Source: Oryzias latipes (lineage: Eukaryota; Chordata; Actinopteri; Beloniformes; Adrianichthyidae). From it: a stretch of 64,000 nt of DNA. Below the pieces are notes generated by a model. The model saw only the letters and a program-made list of their open reading frames with translations. It did not search any database and was not told the origin of the DNA. Below are positions 12,601 to 24,700 of this stretch, piece by piece (the stretch's first letter is position 1; every line of letters starts with the position of its first letter). The position numbers and the translations under genes are program-made. The stretch is from contig NC_019864.2 of NCBI RefSeq assembly GCF_002234675.1, positions 21,578,582-21,642,581 on the forward strand, read 5' to 3'.

Positions 12601-12761
12601 CTGTCCACGCAGAGTACCTGCTGAGACTCGCAGACTCCTGTGGTCCTTTTCGTGTCTATACCCCAAGTACCGACAGCTGTCCGTGCACTCGTGTGGCAGA
12701 AAACGGTGCATCCCATTGCTTTGTTTGCTCCACACAGGGCTCTGATCTGGTCAACAGATAA
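3691..12761 (+). CDS. nudt4: Diphosphoinositol polyphosphate phosphohydrolase (NUDT4-type)
   Basis: Nudix hydrolase that removes the beta-phosphate from diphosphoinositol polyphosphates such as IP7 (PP-InsP5) and cleaves diadenosine polyphosphates (family knowledge). Coding exons: 3691-3789, 8290-8400, 10897-10941, 11140-11227, 12541-12761, all with GT-AG sites and matching phases. The start gives MIKLKQNQTRTYDVEGFKRR, the family N-terminus. The Nudix box G51-x5-E57-x7-R65-E66-V67-x-E69-E70-x-G72-V73 spans exons 2 and 3, so the catalytic glutamates are intact. Exon 4 carries the conserved TYVYTLIVTETLEDWEDSVN segment. The tail after HAEYLLRLADSCGPF is cysteine-rich and unlike the mammalian tails. 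NUDT3 is a close relative; NUDT4 is preferred because of the ube2n/eea1 neighbours. The exact stop (about 12745-12762) depends on frame in the last exon. Confidence 0.9.
4547..4579. repeat. Perfect 14-bp hairpin in nudt4 intron 1
   Basis: GACACCCTCACCTC, a 5-base spacer CACTA, then the exact reverse complement GAGGTGAGGGTGTC. It lies in the 4.5-kb first intron of nudt4; no function is known to me. Confidence 0.85.
5003..5178. mobile_element. Short MITE, internally deleted member of the TTAAAGACCCACT family
   Basis: Begins TTAAAGACCCACTGCC and ends GGGGGTCTTTAA, giving terminal inverted repeats about 176 bp apart. The interior (GCCGTTTTTAGCCAAAATAA, ATGTCATAGTTGCAGAGCGA) matches the ends of the longer copies near 29350, 40621, 52797 and 59341, so this looks like a deletion derivative. 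Confidence 0.65.
6799..6830 (+). repeat. (TTA)n trinucleotide microsatellite
   Basis: About ten uninterrupted TTA/ATT units in nudt4 intron 1. Confidence 0.9.
6961..7440 (-). mobile_element. MITE-like repeat with decayed P2X7-C-domain-like peptide
   Basis: One of six related copies in the window. The minus strand encodes an N-terminal-looking peptide with MASSIGAIHPYSSEPDSSSD, then EENKDV and VDASEWSRAG; this resembles the start of the fish repeat-borne proteins with a P2X7 intracellular-domain-like Cys/His region (family from memory). Left end is truncated; boundaries approximate. It sits in nudt4 intron 1. Confidence 0.6.
9340..9815. repeat. Fish interspersed repeat cluster in nudt4 intron 2
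   Basis: Contains phrases typical of a widespread fish element (TGTATAGCACTTTTCTACC, AAAGCGCTTTACA, CCCATTCACACACTGATG, GGCGGGAATCCAACC) followed by a second fragment with GATGCCCTTCCTGACACAAC and CCTCTGCATCTCC. A fragment of the first family recurs at 11505-11655. A 166-codon open frame on the minus strand here is an artefact of the repeats. Confidence 0.6.
11505..11655. repeat. Fragment of the same fish interspersed repeat
   Basis: CGCAGTCCCATTCACCCACG, ACACATTCACACACTGCAG and GAACCTGTGATTTTCCTATC match the order of segments in the 9340-9560 copy. Located in nudt4 intron 4. Confidence 0.55.
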
Positions 12762-13325
12762 GACTCACTGCAGGCAGATCCACCGAGAGGACTGTGTTGG
12801 ACTTCATGGTCTGAGATGATTGCATTAACCCTGCCTTTTAAAATGTACAGAATGAATTTATATCAAATCCAAGTTGAATTGGACTAAAGAGATGTATGAT
12901 TCTTTATAAATGTATTTATCAATTTCATTAAATATTTTCCAACTGCAGTTGAAGCCAAGCATCTACTTAAAATATCAGGTGGATTAACTTTGCTGTGCAT
13001 ATGCAATGTAAAGATATTACAAGAGAACTATATGTTGAGTTGAGCTGTCAGGGGTTTTCATAAGATTTGTACTGTATGAAGCTGGTGCCAATTTGATTTT
13101 TTTGTAGAATGTTTTGTAGAAAAATTGTGGCTTTTTCTAGTGTCATTTTGTGCTCATTTGAAGTGATGGGTAAAACCCCAGATTTCTGCTAGTAGTTAAA
13201 ATTTTCTTTAATTATATGATGAAGCAGTTTTTCTGAAGAAAATCATATTTATAAAACATAAAATTATGCAGGCACCTTTTAAATGTGAATTAAAAATATC
13301 CTATTAAATAAAAACAATTCAAATT
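12762..13325 (+). other. nudt4: nudt4 3' untranslated region
   Basis: AT-rich non-coding sequence following the nudt4 stop and ending just after an AATAAA in CTATTAAATAAAAAC (about 13306-13311). Extent inferred from that hexamer. Confidence 0.55.
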
Positions 13326-13739
13326 TTATAGTAAAATGACTTTGTGTTTTTCTTTCTCCACGTCTCTGTACCAGAACCAAACCTTTATTTTTACTTTGAT
13401 CATCACTTTTTGAGGTAACTCTTATTTATTGCACTTTAAGTATCATTAATAAATATAATTTATACAATTTGCTGCAGGTTAAGTTATTGTTTTAAGGAGA
13501 ATTATGTTCGATCTCATGGACAGGAAATGTAATTTTAAAGAAAATATTAAATAGGAAAAAAAATGATTAAAAATTCATTATGATAAAACAAGAAACCACG
13601 TTTTTATTATTGCCCTTGGCTTATATTTTTAAATAAAGCCTTTTTCCTATTCATAGTTTTTTTTTGTTTGTGACTAATCTTGTGTGCTACATCAAGTTAT
13701 ATGTATATATGTATACCAAAACGAAAATATTCCGTTTTA
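13326..13739. other. Intergenic nudt4-eea1
   Basis: AT-rich spacer with no recognisable gene or repeat; a further AATAAA near 13633 could be an alternative nudt4 poly(A) site. Confidence 0.5.
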
Positions 13740-13962
13740 TATTTAGTTGTCATTTCGTCGTGCTGCAGATCTTGACCATGTTGAAGTGAAATTCTTGCGT
13801 CCATCTCCACATGACCCGCCCATCCGCCGCTGCTGCTCAGCTCCCTGTGTCTGGTCAGGTGCTCGTCGTTCTCAGACGTAAACTTTTCATTTAAGCACCT
13901 GGATTCAGTTTGCGTCAGGACAAGCCAAGCCAAGCCAAGCCAAGCCAAGCCAAGCCAACGCC
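13740..13962 (+). promoter_or_regulatory. eea1: eea1 promoter and 5'UTR with (CAAGC)7
   Basis: CG-containing, GC-richer segment leading directly into the eea1 start codon. It includes seven perfect CAAGC units at 13921-13955, ending seven bases before the ATG; the start context CAACGCCATGC is a fair Kozak match. The CG-rich character continues into the first part of intron 1 to about 14200. Confidence 0.55.
13921..13955 (+). repeat. (CAAGC)7 pentanucleotide microsatellite in the eea1 leader
   Basis: Seven perfect CAAGC units immediately upstream of the eea1 start codon. Confidence 0.9.
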
Positions 13963-16900
13963 ATGCTCCGACGGATACTTCAAATGGTACACTGTTAGGC
14001 TTCTCTTCGGCCGGCGTCGCTTCTGTTGTTGTCAGGAGTGCTTGGTTTAGAGACACGGGCCTATCCGTGTCTGGTTTCGTATCACGGGCGCTTGGTTGTT
14101 CATTTTGTCCTCCGTAGTCAGGCGGGGTTAAATATCTTAGTTAAAGGCTACTTAACAACGGCGTACTTTGTCGTTTCCGACAAGTCCCGGTGTGGAAATC
14201 AAGCTTCCTTTCCCTTTGGTTGACAAAACTAGCATCAAATGCTAACTTTGTTCAGTTGACAAGTGGTTCTTTTGACAAGGTCGAAATGAACAGCTGTAAA
14301 TAAAATGCAGTTTACGAGCACACTGTTAAAGGGGCAACCGAGAACGTGTGTTAGTTTAAACCTCCGGTCTCCGAGACCTGTTATTTTTATGGTTTCTGTG
14401 TTAGCAGTACAGTAGCTGTGTGACAGCTCCAGGTTAATTCATCGCCAACACTGCCTTTCTTTAGCAACAAAAAAAATTCTGCGTCAATCGTAACTTGGCG
14501 ATGAATTGAAAAACCACGAATATATAATAATTATGTCATGACAGAATAGGTGGTTGAAAAACTACCTGTTTGACCTGAAAAAACAAACAAACAGCTAAAT
14601 AGTAAAAAAAAGCCAGACTTTTAGAGCCTCGTCGATAATGAGGGAAATTAATCATCAACGTAAATGCTTTTTTTATTTTAGTTATAATGGTTAGGCGATT
14701 GTTATACATAAAGAGCCTTTGAAGTGCAAAATAATTAACAAAATCAAAAATAAAAACTCAAATGAAATTTAAAATATTCTGTCCCTGCGGAACAGACAGA
14801 GACACGGGTTGTATTTTTTTCCACACGAACTTTTTTAAATGACGGAATGGTTGTTGGTCGTGTTTTCAATGTATTTGGGGGGGGGTTCCCACTATGAGCC
14901 AATAAGAAGATTCAAGTCTTTTCAGGAGTGCCTAAACAGGCTTATAGCTTCTTCAAATAAACATAATTTACAGCTTTAAAAAATAAAAATAAATTTTTTT
15001 CCTGCTTTGTAATAAAAACAATATTGAGCTGTAAAACATAAAAGAGGTCTTATTATGATTAAAATAATATAATGCGGTTTTTACTTTGTTAAAGTACCTC
15101 TACCTTTGGCTATTATGAAATGCAGATGTATTTCATTGGAAAATTAGCTTTTAGTATGTTCTTAGACAGTTACATATTATTTAAAAAAATATAATATATG
15201 AAATAGTTTACTAGATATTGTTGTGGTTACTATACTGAAGACTGAATCATATCTGCGCCGTTTGCTTTGTGGGGTCAAAGGTTACCCCATGACCTACACT
15301 TTGTTTGCAAGCTTTTCAATGATTAGGATCAAAAAGCCCACCATGCAGATCCACACAAACACACATTTTGACCTCATTATTCAGTCATGCAAGCCATGCC
15401 CAACCCAAACAAATTCTTCCTGTGAATGGTCTCTCTGGCACACCCACCAGCGTGTTTATGCTTCTGGTCTGTAAACTTTATAACACTTCCTTTTTAGCTG
15501 AAATCTGAACTGCAGAGTGCTTTGGTTAATGAGTGTTAGATCATGGCCTTTGAGCGATGCAGTAATGTTTTTATACATTTTGATGAATGAAGACTTTTTG
15601 TAGTTTGCAGATGGATAATCTGATGAATAAAGCTAAACATGTTCCTGAGTGTCTTGCCAGTAGGTTCCAGCCACTTGTTACCCATAATTCTTGGAAGCAT
15701 TTTATTAAGGCAAAGGCTAAAATATGGTCAATGAACATTATCTGGGGTGGGAAGAACTGTGATCTGACAGTACTTTATCTGATACTGTTAGACAAGGGGA
15801 AGGTAACTGAAATGTCAACATTGTGATAAAGAGAAAAAATGTACCAATGTTACAAAAAGATCACAGAAATATAAAGATAGAGTGCAATTATCATAAATGA
15901 GATAGAGCCTGTGTGATGAGAGACTACAGCTTGTGGACCGACGATGTTACATTAGTCGCTGCTGTTGCTGAGGTGAATAAAACTCCTTTAACATCTGGGC
16001 TGCTGGGCTTTCTGTAAGTCCCCGTGTTTACAGACTCCTTTTGTAATTGCCTTCTGCAGAAGGTGCTAAAAGGGGCTGGGAGTTGGGGAGAAAATTTAGG
16101 TGGTCAGTTACAGAGAACTCTGCGTTGTTGCTGTGAGGTTACAGGATAAATAACAATCAAAAATATGCTAAACACAGCCGTAATTGAGTAATGCTAATGA
16201 ATTTTGTGGTGTTGGATACAGACAAAATACATTTATAGGGTAGTTTATACATTATTTTTTAAGGAACATCATTTTTTTGCATGTGCTGCAGCTAGTAACG
16301 GTGAAAACATGATTCGCTGTCATGTAATACCCCAAACATTCATCTAAAACCTTTACAGCTTATCTAAATAAAAACTGATTATTAAAAAAAAAGTCTTATC
16401 TACAAAATCAACCTCTAGAAGTACAAGATTTGGTAAATCTAATCACTTTATGAACAACAAGTCACACTGAACTGCAATTGATGCTGAAGCTGACCTTTGG
16501 CCTTTTCTGGTCTTGTATACTTATACCGTTTGCTTTTATTTCTAATAATTGTTTTCCAATTTAAAAGCATCGTTGCTTTTATTTTATTTTCAGGTGTCTT
16601 GCTTCCATGTTGTAATGTCATAGTTTTTATAATCCTAAAATCTTCATTTCCTTTTACAGCTTTATATATACATTTCTTGTGAATAGTGTTATTGTTGGTA
16701 TTACATATTATGACTGTCTCATAACAAGATTAATGGAAAATTATGTTTTTTTAGGTTTTACTATTTTTTTAAAGAGAAAGACTAACTTAAAGTAGTAAGA
16801 ATAATAAGTACTATTGTGTTCCTTTTTTCTTCAGAATATCATATTTTCAGAATTGACTCGCTTTCTGTTTTCCTATAGACTCCTGGGAAGGGGGGCTCCC

Positions 16901-18703
16901 AGAATGCGGAGTCAGAGCAGCCCAGCAAAGAACTCAACCATGATCAGACATCTGAGGTGACATGGATGCAGATCTGAACTGTATTTAGTCAGCTATAGGA
17001 CATTTTTGTTTCTAACTGTGTGTTTCTGTGAGCAGGGCTTCATCTGTCCTCAGTGTATGAAGTCTCACAATTCAGCGGAGGAGCTCTTCAAACACTACGA
17101 GCTCTTCCATGACACAGGCGAACTCCCTGCTCATGTGGCCCCAACTCGGTGTGATAAATGTTTATGGATGCAAATCATCTCCACTGTGACAGCCTTTATT
17201 GATAAATATATATATTACATACATGATTTTTGCTTCTTGCAGGGAAGACCTTACGATGCTACGACAAGAAGTTCAGGACCTGCACGCTTCTCTCAAGGTA
17301 AAGTTCTTGTGCTGTTGCCTGTCAAACGTGGTGAAAAAGAGACTAATTGTGTCTCTACCTATTAGGAGGAAAGATGGTTCTCAGGAGAGCTAAAGAAAGA
17401 ACTAGACAAAGTCCAAGGACATCTGAAGCAGGTACATTTTCTCCAGATCATCATGAAGACTGAAATGTCAATAAGGAAAGCAAAAATAGATAAATGACTC
17501 ATGTAATGTACAAAAAAGACAAATAAAACTTCTAAAAAGGAAATTATAAATTGGATTATAAATAGGCTTTAAATGAACAAAATGTAGTTTTGTTGCAAAA
17601 ATTGTTATATATAAGACGAGATAAATACATGAAAAATATAAACAAAACAAAAATGACAGGTTTAAAGCACTGAAAAATGCAAATATTTAAATAAAACGAA
17701 AAATATTGGACTCCTAATATTTTACTCACTTTCAGAGGAAACTATTTTGAATGATCTATATGGAGTTTTGAGGTTTAGTTTTGTAGATGAAGAATTTGTT
17801 CAGTGTTTAATTATTTACATAACTAAATAAACATTTTTTCTCCTTTCCATTGAATTCTCTTCTTTTCAAGAACGATGGGCAGACCAGTTCGGACGATTCG
17901 GGTAAAAGAGGGAAAATCCACAAAAGCATGTTTAAATTTTTCTCAGACCATTAGCTGCTAATTTTTTGCTCTTTTTCTCCTCAGTCCTTGAGAGGAAGCT
18001 GAATGAAGCTGAGACAGAGAAGTTCAACATTAAACAGATGAAAGACCTGTTTGAGCAGAAAGCTGCACAGCTGGCCACAGAGATAGTAGGTCAGTGTGAA
18101 GCCTGGAAAGTGGGAGGCCTGCATCTCCAGCTCAGTTAACAGAAGGAAGCCTCTTCTGCTAAACAAATGTTCACAGTTCATCTGTGGAGTTACACCCACT
18201 ATCACTGTAATCTCCAGAAAAGCTTTAGTCAAATACCTTAGAGTGAATTACATTTTTGTAATTCTTGGAAACTGCATTGTTTTTAATTGTTTTTATGACA
18301 TTACTGCAGATTTGAAGTCGCGTTATGATGAAGAGAGGAGCTTGAGGGAGGCTGCAGAGCAGAGGCTTGCCAGGATGACTGTGCAGCTGCAGACTGAGCA
18401 GCAGGAGAACGAGAAACTCCAATCTGAACTGGTACAAAACATGCAAACCTTCTCAAAGCATTCATGTTTAGCTTCTTCGTTTATCTTGGCAACAATTCAT
18501 CATCTGCCATCTTTGATGAGCGCGCTGCCTCCGCTCTGCCCCCCTAGCTGCAGCGGCCGGGGGTGGAGGATGTGGAGGTTCTGCGGAAAGAGTTGGTGCA
18601 GGTGCAGACTCTGATGGACAACACGACCCGTGAGAGGGAGGAAGAGTCGGAGCGCCTCAAAAACCAGTATGAGCAGCTGCAGGCTAACTACACTACCTCT
18701 GAG
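13963..18703 (+). other. eea1: eea1 coding exons 1-9
   Basis: Exons: 13963-13986, 16879-16956, 17036-17148, 17243-17297, 17366-17431, 17871-17901, 17985-18089, 18310-18431, 18548-18703. Exon 1 holds only eight codons and is followed by a 2.9-kb intron. Exon 3 encodes the C2H2 finger (GFICPQCMKSHNSAEELF). Exon 6 is just 31 bp (NDGQTSSDDS). Exon 7 encodes the conserved TEKFNIKQMKDLFEQKAAQL segment and exon 9 ELVQVQTLMDN. All junctions use AG acceptors and GT donors and keep one open frame. Confidence 0.9.
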
Positions 18704-21700
18704 GTGAAACATTTTTATAAAAGGTCAAAACGGCCCTCTCCTCGCTCCACACAGAGTTAATTTAGATCCCTATTAAACACCGTCAAGGAAAAAGTTTCTT
18801 TGTTAAATGGCGCTGTGCATAATCTGGGAATTAGTTATTGAATAATTCAGGCCTATTTCCTGCTTTTTAAAAGAGACCAGTATTAATAGGGCTTTGTTTG
18901 GGAATTGGAGGCTCAGAAGCGGTATTTGTCTGTAACATAATTGAAGATTTGAAGATAAATTAAAGGACGTTTGTTCTGAACAGGTTTAATTCAGTATTTT
19001 TCACATTAAGCATTCTTATTTTAGTTTACATGGTAGCTTAAATTGAGACTGCAGCCCCTTTTGGTATTGCAGATGTTTAATGCTGCATCCAGATAATTAT
19101 AGCTTTTTTATATCCACATTTTCCTTAGATGAACTTTTTGGGAGAACAAACTTGTTACTTTAAGACATGGTTGCGATGGAACACCTGAATTAAATCAGGG
19201 CAAAAGGGTTTTCATTTGCAATGATAATAACAAATCTATTTTTTTCAATAATTTTTAATTGTCAAGATTTAAAGTAAACTCAAATCATATCAAACCTTTT
19301 TGTTTGTGTTTTTCCTGTTTGCTTTAATGTTTGGATTAAATGAACAAACATTCACCTAAAAACTGAAAAAACACAAATAACGTCTATTTCCTCTAAATTG
19401 ATTTAAAGGTGTTCAAACAGAAGCGGGTGGAAGTTTAAGGAAGTATAGAATGTTATGGACCTTTACAACTGTCATGACATTTATTTATGGCCTATAATAA
19501 CAGCATGACGACCAAAACACAAAGGATTTCCCCCAGAAACATCTATAAACCTGAAATGCATTTTAAAATAAAGCGCTTTGTATTTTTTCTGAAGAATTCA
19601 TGTTTCATCTGTTCTCTCGGCGGTTCTGTGAGGCACATTGTTGTTTCATGACGGACCTCTGTCTCCGTTTATTTTATCTCCAATTTGATAATCTTTTGCA
19701 AAACCATTCTACTCAAGATTCAAAGTAGAGGGGAAAAATATGCAATTCTTTATTTAAAAAAACATTTTTGTAATTTTGGAATTGCATTTTTCCTTCTTCA
19801 TCCTTGTTAGTGCTCCTGTTTTGAAACTAGAAACCGTCCTGACATGTGGGTCTTTTTCCCTTCAGGTGACGATCTCCCAGCTGAAAGCAGAGTTGGAAAA
19901 GGGTCCACAGGAAGCAGCCGTCTACACACAGCAGATCCATCAGCTGCAAAGCAATCTGAATCATTTGCAGCAACAATGCCAGGTGATAGAGAGAACTCCA
20001 TGTCCAAAGAACCTTTCTGGCTGTTTCATTCCACAGTCGTAGCTGCAGTTACTTGCAGGCATGCTTGTTTTGCTGCAGGATTATACTCTGATTTTGTTGT
20101 CTTTGCAGCATTAACATGAACACTCATGTTAAAGTTAAAGTAGCCAGCATCTCAGTCTCTGCAAGCCTTTTGTTGCTCTGCATCCCAGTGTTCTGCTGTC
20201 ACCAGCTGCCTTCAGCAACCGACTCTTGTTGTCAAATATTGTGGTCGGCACTATTATTAAACCAGTGTAGGGGTGCTACTTTACAGGCTCCATTACTGTG
20301 GGGGAATACAAGGAAAAGGCAACGTTGCTTTGGGAGTAACAGAATGTGACACTGAGATTAAATCTTCTCTCATCGGCCGAAGCGAACGCCTCCAAGACAA
20401 ACGGGCTTCCAGGTGCGAGAGCGATGACTGCCGGGTATTCAATACGATCGGCTCGCTTCCCCTGAGACCTGCTGGAGATTCTAATACGACTAGAAAAATA
20501 AAAATGCAAGCACACGTTTTAAGACATGCAAACAGCTATTGCACCGCTTTTGATGACAACCACAGTTTAAAGAGAGGAAAAACCAAAGAACAGCAGAAAA
20601 AGCTAGAAATGAAGTAATTTTTCATTTGAGATCATGTCGACTTAAGATGCTGTCTTTACTAGGTTTTGTTTTTAAGAACTGCCTAAAAGCGTCTTCAAAC
20701 AAAACACAAACTTTTACTCAGTACAAAGTTTAGAGCCGCACGGTGGTGTAGTGGTTAGCACACTCGCCTTCTAGGGAGAAAGCTGTGGTTCAGATCCCAG
20801 TTTTCTGTGTGACGTTAGCACTTTCTCCGCCTGCATTCGGTGGTTTTTCTCTAAGCACTTCAGCTTCCTCCCACAGTCCAAAGACATGCATCTTAGTTGG
20901 TCAGTCTAAATCAGGCCTGCCATTCACGGTCCTGGAGATCTACCCCCCAGCCGGTTTTACAGCTCTCCCTGCACCGCTTGTTGGTGATTACCTGGATCAG
21001 GTGAGACATCTGCTTAAGCTAACCAGAAACTAGCAGGGCTTGGAGATCTGGAGAACAGGCAGGGGGGTAGATATTGAGCTCCAGGAATGAGCAACTCTGG
21101 TCTAAGTTGTCCCCAGGTGTGAATATGTGGCCCTCTGTGGCCCTTTGATGGCCGGGTGAACTGTTCAGGGTTCACCCCGCCGTCAACAAAAGGTTGCTGG
21201 GATAGGCTCCAGCAACCCCAAAAGGGATTAAACTGATTTAGAAAATGGACAGATCAAAAGTTTGAATTTGATCATAACACTGTCTGAAGTCTGACCTGAA
21301 TACATTTAAATGTGCTTGTAAGTATCATGGAAAAAGAAACAATGAGAATCAAGAAAAAAATAACAATAAAAATGACAAATTAGTAAAGTTGAGTTTTAAA
21401 TATTTGTTGTAGTAAAATCAATTGAAACAAATGCTCAACATCAAATCTAAGAATAATTTATCAGTTTTCCTTCGAAGCTATGACCTTAATAATTTCTACT
21501 CAATAATAGTTTTTATCCATTTTTTTAAATAAAGATTCTAGATTTCTTCATTTGAAATCAGAAGTTGTGAAAACACATTTTTTAGATCCAAATAGAATTA
21601 TTTTTTATATGAAAATTTGGCAAATCAATTAAATATTTAATTGAGTCAATTAATTAGATTGGCAGTTATTCCCAGCTTTAGGAATACTTTTTTAATATAC

Positions 21701-24700
21701 TTTAACTACTTTATCTAATGCATTATGCATGTCCATTTATTGGTTTCCATCTTGTTATTCACTCATTCATTCATCTTCTAAACCCGTTTTGTCCCATTCG
21801 GGGTCACTGGGCTGCTGGAGCCTATCCCGACCTCTGGTCTGTTTTCCTCCAGCTTAAATAAAACTTCAGCTTAACATCCAGTTCAAATCAGGATCACCTC
21901 GACTGCAGAATCATGCCGTCATACCATTTTCTATCTGGACTAAAGACTATAATTGTCATCTGAAAACAAATTGGTCAACATATTCTGGAAGGTTGAATTA
22001 TAACGGACCTGCCTCTGAGCCGTAAGCTCTGGGTTGTGGGAGGGCAGCCCGGCAGAACCCAACACTGCTCCTCAAAAGTGAAGAGAACCTTTAAGTTGGC
22101 TTTTCAAAATACCAGAATTCATTGTGGGGTCTGAAGAACACAGTAACTAGAATTGTGTGAGTTTTGCCTTGTTATTTTAGTTTTTAGCTTAGATAGTCGG
22201 CCCATCAGTGACCTCGTCATCCATCATCTGTGTTGCCTTGTGTTGCGTCACACCACATTGTTATGTCATTAAATGGTAAAAACCACATTTAAAAATGGGT
22301 TCAGTTCAGGAATATGTGGCACAGAATCATTTGCTTAGAAAATGAACAGCTTTTAATCATTTGCAGATTTATGAATGCATCTCAAGTGGTAAAGAGATGT
22401 ACTAACATTAGCCAAGGTGGCACACATATCCCATGCCTGTCCTTTTTCTGCTGGAAAAAAAAGTCTTGTTTTCATTTTGTAGCTTTGCCAAGTTTACTGC
22501 CAGCACTTAGACCAGGACAAGTGCCAGAAGCTGCTTCAATATAATCTATGGGATGGAAGTGGCATTCCACACTGTTGACAGGCCTCTGTTCTTTTCCATT
22601 GCTCCTATCATGTGAGAGTGTTCGTGACTGTGACACGTGTTTGTTAACTGTTTTAATTTAGGAAACAGATATGCTGTGGTTTTGATGTTCACAGTTCCTT
22701 AAAGATGTTTGTTTGCATTGTTACACCTGGAATTTCACTTTTTCACAAACTACTTTTACCCTGATATCTGTCAAACCTTTGGGCATCATCTACCTTGTGT
22801 TTCCTTCTGCTCAATCCTCAGAGGCTTTCTGAAAAACTAGAACGTAAGGAGAAGGAATACGAGGATCTGCAGGAGCATTTGGGATCGGAGAAAGCTGCAA
22901 AGACGGAGGTGCAGGACAGACTGAAGGAGAGGGACTTGGAGGTCCAGGATCTCCAGGCTCGAGCCACAGGAGCTGAAAACTGCTTGCAGAAGGCCCAGGC
23001 GGAGCTGAAAGAGAGGGCAGAGGAGGTGACGAAGTTCAAGAGTGAGGTTGCAGAGCTGGAGGTGAAAAATGCAGAGCTGAAGGTGGAAAGGAAACAGTTG
23101 GAGCAGCAGAAGGAAGAAAAAGAGAGCCAGGGGGCTCAGCAGCAGACGGAGATCAATCAGGTGAACACAGCAATCGCTTGATCCACAGAGGAAGAAAAAA
23201 CAACCAAGTTGCACAATCCTCTGTTGTGTAACCATAATGATTATAAAATGGTGCATGCCTTCAAACTGCATGTTTATTTCTGGTGTTTTTCAGTTTTAAT
23301 AAATAAAAGAATATCTGATAAAACATTAATTAATATCACATCAACCTCCAAAAGCATAGCATCATGGTAAAACCAGGTTAATATCAGAACAACTTGAAAC
23401 ACAAAGTAGAAGGTTGTAGAAACCATATTTAGTTTAAAATGAATGAAAAATTTTGTCAAATAAAAAAAAAAGAATTTAGGTTGTCAGGGTATTTTACCCT
23501 CTAAAATACAAAATATGTTGTTGCACAAAGTTTTTAACTGTGTCTCTTTTGTCCCGCTTTGTGCTCCGCTAGCTGCATGCTAAACTGCTGGAGACAGAGC
23601 GGCAGCTGGGAGAGGTGCAGGGTCGGCTGAAGGAGCAGAGGCAGCTCTCCGGGGAGAAGCTGAAGGACCGCGAGCAGCAGGCGGCTGACCTGCAGCTCAA
23701 ACTTTCCCGAGCAGAAGAACAGGTACAAGCATTACTGCGCACCATTAAAACCCAAGGAACAACTCTGCTGCTAATCGTTCACATATAAAATAAGGTCATC
23801 TTTGTGCAAAGCAGATCAGTCATGCTGCAAATGGACATAAAGACACGAATCTCAACTTTGAGGTTGAAGAATAGTCCTGTTCTCTGCTGAACAGACTGTC
23901 ACAGCTTTTAGTGAAATCTGAGCTCTTTCCCAGTAATGGTGCGTTCCACCTCCTGTTTGTTTCTTGGAGACAGGTGCTAATTTTTCCGACACATCCTCCT
24001 TGGTGCCTAGCTGAAACATTGAGTTTTTATCTGCCAGGGATCCAACATGCTTTGTTCTGGGATTCTGTTCTAAAAAGCGGCAAAGAATGGCGGATTCTGC
24101 TTAGAGAACAGCAAAAAAAACAAACGTCAAATGTTTTTGATGCAGTCAATATTTGAGGGCTTCTTTTTATTGTTCAAAGCATGATATATGTCCCTAGTGT
24201 TTTTTTTAAATAAGAAAACAGCTAATCTAATAGGAATGACCCATTTTTAGGCCTTTCTGGTCCCAAAAGGACAGAAACACTTTGAATCTTCTGTGTTGGT
24301 TTGTTTAAAAACTTAAAAATATTACATTTTTTTGCACTGAGAATTGATAAAGAGCCCTTTTTTCTCTTTTCCAGCTGAAGGAAAGCACCAGTAAGAACAC
24401 AGATCTTCAGCACCTCCTGGAGAAAGCCAAGCAGCAGCACCAGGAGCTTCAGGCTCTGCAGCAAAACACCAACGGCAAACTCCGCGAGGCACAGGTGCTC
24501 GCCACCACAGAGTGCTGATGTGGTTTTGAATTCTTTGTACGCTTCTGTTTCACCTGGGAGTAACGGCTATTTCTGTGGTGCTGTAGAATGACCTGGAGCA
24601 AGTATTGCGGCAGATTGGGGACAAAGATCAGAAGATCCAGAACCTGGAAGCTCTGCTTCAGAAAAGTAAAGACATCGTTAGCCAGCTGGAAGTGGAGCGG

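Noticed and set aside
20735-20800. tRNA gene
   Set aside because: A- and B-box-like words are present but no cloverleaf can be formed, and the flanking sequence is a common SINE-like repeat.
22837-23271. Minus-strand leucine-rich open frame
   Set aside because: It is the antisense shadow of eea1 exon 11, where repetitive coiled-coil codons leave the opposite strand open.
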